DNA of 8,222 nt from CAYLRF01 sp964385995 (lineage in GTDB: Bacteria; Bacillota; Clostridia; Lachnospirales; Lachnospiraceae): the NCBI GenBank assembly GCA_964385995.1, contig CAYLRF010000066.1:1-8222 (forward strand), written 5' to 3'. Made by a program: the position numbers and the translations under genes. Below are positions 6,121-8,222 of the stretch, piece after piece (positions within the stretch are counted from its first letter, which is position 1; each line of letters starts with the position of its first letter). The notes under the pieces are model-generated. The model worked only from the letters and a program-made list of their open reading frames with translations, made no database searches and was not told the DNA's origin.

Positions 6121-7044
6121 GTGAAAGATAAAACTTTCGAGAAAATAAAACTTTTCCTGAAATGGGCTGGCGGCAAAGGACAGCTCCTCTCTGAGATTGA
6201 AAAATACTACCCCTTTGCCGACGGGACGGTTACAAAGTATGCCGAGCCGTTTGTCGGGGGCGGCGCGGTGCTCTTTGATATTTTGAGTAAGTTTGATTTG
6301 GAAGAAGTCTATATAAGCGATATTAACGCCGAACTCATTAACACTTATCGCGTAATAAAGTACGATGTCGATAAGCTTGTCGTCACGCTGCGAATAATGC
6401 AGGACAGATTTGTGTCCGGGGACTCGGAGCGCCGAAAGGCGTTTTATTCGAACGAGCGTGACAGATTTAACGATTTGAAGGTAAACGGCGACGGAAGTAT
6501 CAATACCGACGACGCAAATATCAATACCGAAAAAGCCGCGCTTATGATCTTTCTTAATAAGACCTGCTTTAACGGTTTGTTTCGTGTCAACAAAAAGGGG
6601 CTTTTTAATGTTCCCATGGGCGCGTATAAAAATCCCCTCATATGCGACGAGGAAAATCTGCGGGCTGTGTCGGCCGCGCTTCAAAACGTAACGATTGTAT
6701 GCGGGGATTACAGAGAGTGCGCCGATTTTGTGGACGGCAATACTTTCGTTTATTTCGATCCTCCTTATCGCCCGATTACCGATACGGCAAATTTCACGGC
6801 GTATACAAAAAACCTTTTCGGCGACCGGGAACAGATCGAGCTTGCCGAATTCGCGGACGCCATGCATAAAAAAGGCGCGAAGGTAGTCTTAAGCAACTCG
6901 GATCCGAAAAACTGCAACACCGAAGATGATTTCTTCGATAATATCTATTCCTCCCGTAAAATCAGACGTGTCGAGGCGACAAGAATGATTAACTGCAACA
7001 GCGAAGCAAGAGGAAGAATTAAAGAACTGCTGATCAGCAATTGA
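6121..7044 (+). CDS. dam: Dam/D12-class DNA adenine-N6 methyltransferase, solitary
   Basis: A 307-residue protein of the alpha-group (Dam/DpnM) adenine methyltransferases, which move a methyl group from S-adenosylmethionine to the N6 of adenine in a short DNA site. Visible motifs are FLKWAGGKGQLL (12-23), the SAM-binding motif I EPFVGGG (42-48), the Dam-type recognition region NKTCFNGLFRVN...FNVPMGAYKNP in the middle, and the catalytic DPPY at 213-216. The order of motif I before the target domain before DPPY fits the alpha group. Many relatives methylate GATC, but the site here is not proven. The start is GTG at 6121, one base after the holB stop, with AAGGA nearby upstream inside holB, implying translational coupling. 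It breaks the usual holB-ricT adjacency. Sampled stretches are more AT-rich than neighbouring genes (about 38% GC in its first 60 bases), which hints at acquisition. No restriction endonuclease gene is beside it. Confidence 0.93.
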   Translation: MKDKTFEKIKLFLKWAGGKGQLLSEIEKYYPFADGTVTKYAEPFVGGGAVLFDILSKFDLEEVYISDINAELINTYRVIKYDVDKLVVTLRIMQDRFVSGDSERRKAFYSNERDRFNDLKVNGDGSINTDDANINTEKAALMIFLNKTCFNGLFRVNKKGLFNVPMGAYKNPLICDEENLRAVSAALQNVTIVCGDYRECADFVDGNTFVYFDPPYRPITDTANFTAYTKNLFGDREQIELAEFADAMHKKGAKVVLSNSDPKNCNTEDDFFDNIYSSRKIRRVEATRMINCNSEARGRIKELLISN

Positions 7045-7111
7045 CGGGCGCTACGCGCTGGCCGGGCGAATATGAATTTCTGGTATAAAACAATAAAGGA
7101 GAAATAATTAT

Positions 7112-8008
7112 ATGTCTCAAGTTATAGGAGTGAGGTTCAGACAGGCCTGCAGGATATATTCTTTCCTGACGGGACGCGAAACGGTGAAGAAAGGCGATCG
7201 CGTGATCGTCGAGACCGCGCAGGGGATAGAAATGGGTCTGGTGGTGACAGGCCCCGTCGAAGCGGACGAGGAGACGGCCGAGACGAAGGGACATCCTTTA
7301 AAATCCATCATGCGGGTGGCGACCACGGCCGATATGGAGACGGAGGAGCGGATAAAAGAAAAAAATAAGGAGGCTTACCGGATCGGGCGAGACATAATAC
7401 GCGAGCACGGCCTGAAAATGAAATTGGTGAGCGCCGAGTACTCATTTGACAGCAGAAGGCTTCTTTTTTACTTCACGTCGGAGGATCGGGTGGATTTTCG
7501 CAAACTGGTCAAAGATCTCGCGTCTCGGTTTCACACGCGGATCGAGCTGCGCCAGATAGGTGTCCGCGATGAGGCGAAAATGAAAGGCGGCATAGGAAAT
7601 TGCGGACGCACGCTCTGCTGTCACGCTTATCTTCCCGATTTCGCGCCGGTTTCTATAAAGATGGCCAAGGAGCAGAATCTGTCCTTAAATCCCGCGAAGA
7701 CATCCGGCGTCTGCGGCAGACTGATGTGCTGTCTGGCAAACGAGGAGGAAACGTACGAGCAATTAAACGCGAAACTTCCCGCCGTCGGAGATCAGGTGAC
7801 GACGTCGGACGGAAAAGTCGGTCAGGTACAGGGGCTGGATGTGCTCAGACAGACGGTCAGAGTGGTCATTATCCCCGAAGACGGCGGCGAGAAAGAAATC
7901 CGTTCCTATCCGGCGGACGAGCTGACATTTAAACAGACGAAGCGCAAAAATTCCGGCAAGTCAGGCAGGAAGCCGAAGCGTGAGCCGTCGCAGCTGGAAA
8001 AAATATAA
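7112..8008 (+). CDS. ricT: PSP1-domain protein RicT (YaaT), Fe-S component of the Ric/Y complex
   Basis: A 298-residue protein matching the PSP1/YaaT family. In Bacillus subtilis RicT acts with RicA and RicF in an Fe-S-bearing complex that promotes RNase Y-dependent mRNA maturation and affects sporulation, competence and biofilm formation. The N-terminal part (VIGVRFRQACRIYSF, then GDRVIVETAQGIEMG) is typical. The PSP1 core follows (YSFDSRRLLFYFTSEDRVDF, RIELRQIGVRDEAKM). Two cysteine clusters, CGRTLCC (Cys164, 169, 170) and CGRLMCC (Cys201, 206, 207), are the expected cluster ligands. The last 30 or so residues are a basic, probably disordered tail (KRKNSGKSGRKPKRE). AAAGGAG at 7095-7101 lies ten bases before ATG and sets the start. 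The 67-base gap after the methyltransferase shows no terminator, so it is probably in the same operon. Confidence 0.95.
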   Translation: MSQVIGVRFRQACRIYSFLTGRETVKKGDRVIVETAQGIEMGLVVTGPVEADEETAETKGHPLKSIMRVATTADMETEERIKEKNKEAYRIGRDIIREHGLKMKLVSAEYSFDSRRLLFYFTSEDRVDFRKLVKDLASRFHTRIELRQIGVRDEAKMKGGIGNCGRTLCCHAYLPDFAPVSIKMAKEQNLSLNPAKTSGVCGRLMCCLANEEETYEQLNAKLPAVGDQVTTSDGKVGQVQGLDVLRQTVRVVIIPEDGGEKEIRSYPADELTFKQTKRKNSGKSGRKPKREPSQLEKI

Positions 8009-8025
8009 GGGATTTTTCGACAGCC

Positions 8026-8222
8026 ATGTATGCGCGAGATGTAAACGCGGCGGAACGTGACGAAGGCAAATGTCCGGACGATGGGGCGAAATATCGCGAA
8101 GAGGCGCGTCTGAACAGCGAGCCTGATCCTCATGAGAGTGCGCGGCAGGATGAGGCGGCAAAGCTTTGCGAGGGTGAGCGCTTAGACGATCTTCAGGTGC
8201 GGGGATACCGGATCATCCAGCA
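8026..8222 (+). CDS. TrmN6/YabB-like tRNA1(Val) adenine methyltransferase, N-terminal part only
   Basis: The frame is open from ATG 8026 to the window edge (65 complete codons). Near residues 51-65 it reads GERLDDLQVRGYRIIQ, which matches the N-terminal signature of YabB/TrmN6-type methyltransferases (ERxDxLxxxxxxIIQ). These modify N6 of adenine 37 in tRNA1(Val) using SAM. Catalytic motifs lie beyond the window. The gene order ricT then yabB-like methyltransferase is common in Bacillota and supports the call. In relatives the signature begins within about ten residues of the start, but here about 50 highly charged residues (rich in Asp, Glu, Arg and Ala) precede it. No in-frame ATG, GTG or TTG lies between 8028 and the signature. 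The upstream AAGGGA (8007-8012) is 13 bases from the ATG, which is weak. Either the extension is real, or a rare start or sequence error hides the true start. Confidence 0.7.
   Translation, partial: MYARDVNAAERDEGKCPDDGAKYREEARLNSEPDPHESARQDEAAKLCEGERLDDLQVRGYRIIQ

Noticed and set aside
6103..6867. Long minus-strand open frame (254 codons) opposite the methyltransferase
   Set aside because: It lies entirely antisense to a gene with clear Dam motifs, has no recognisable domain, and its composition is what the complementary strand of that gene would give.
7081..7089. TGGTATAAA before ricT as an extended -10 promoter
   Set aside because: No -35 at proper distance, and predicted initiation near 7096 would fall inside the ribosome binding site at 7095-7101.

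Overview
The window looks like a bacterial chromosome segment from a Bacillota/Clostridia organism, quite possibly a Lachnospiraceae relative. This is an inference from protein style, strong AAAGGAG ribosome binding sites, a tRNA-Gly with no encoded CCA, and the order guanylate-kinase-like gene, holB, ricT (PSP1), trmN6-like methyltransferase. A run of exactly 100 Ns marks a scaffold join, so this is draft, possibly metagenomic, sequence.

Layout. Bases 1-507 hold a minus-strand, multi-spanning membrane protein that runs off the left edge. A divergent promoter region follows. A plus-strand promoter with a near-perfect extended -10 drives a tRNA-Gly gene (anticodon CCC), which is followed by a probable intrinsic terminator. 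About 60 bases later starts carB, the full-length large subunit of carbamoyl-phosphate synthetase, with no carA beside it. A 169-base GC-rich spacer separates carB from a guanylate-kinase-like gene. The last codons of that gene lie in a tandem repeat of about 80 bp, and the assembly breaks there. After the repeat come holB (clamp-loader delta prime), a Dam/D12-type adenine methyltransferase, ricT (Fe-S protein of the Ric/Y complex) and the start of a TrmN6/YabB-like tRNA methyltransferase. All genes from the tRNA to the right edge lie on the plus strand.

How the genes relate. carB feeds arginine and pyrimidine synthesis. The kinase-like gene, holB, ricT and trmN6 form a housekeeping cluster of nucleotide metabolism, replication, RNA maturation and tRNA modification, probably transcribed together. 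The methyltransferase is the odd member: it starts one base after holB stops, is more AT-rich in sampled stretches, and has no restriction enzyme next to it.

I found no CRISPR array, transposase, integrase or recognisable new multi-gene system. The best leads are the repeat at the assembly gap (an exact 55-base overlap across the Ns), the solitary methyltransferase inside the replication operon, the non-standard P-loop of the kinase-like protein, and the unusual charged N-terminal extension on the last gene.
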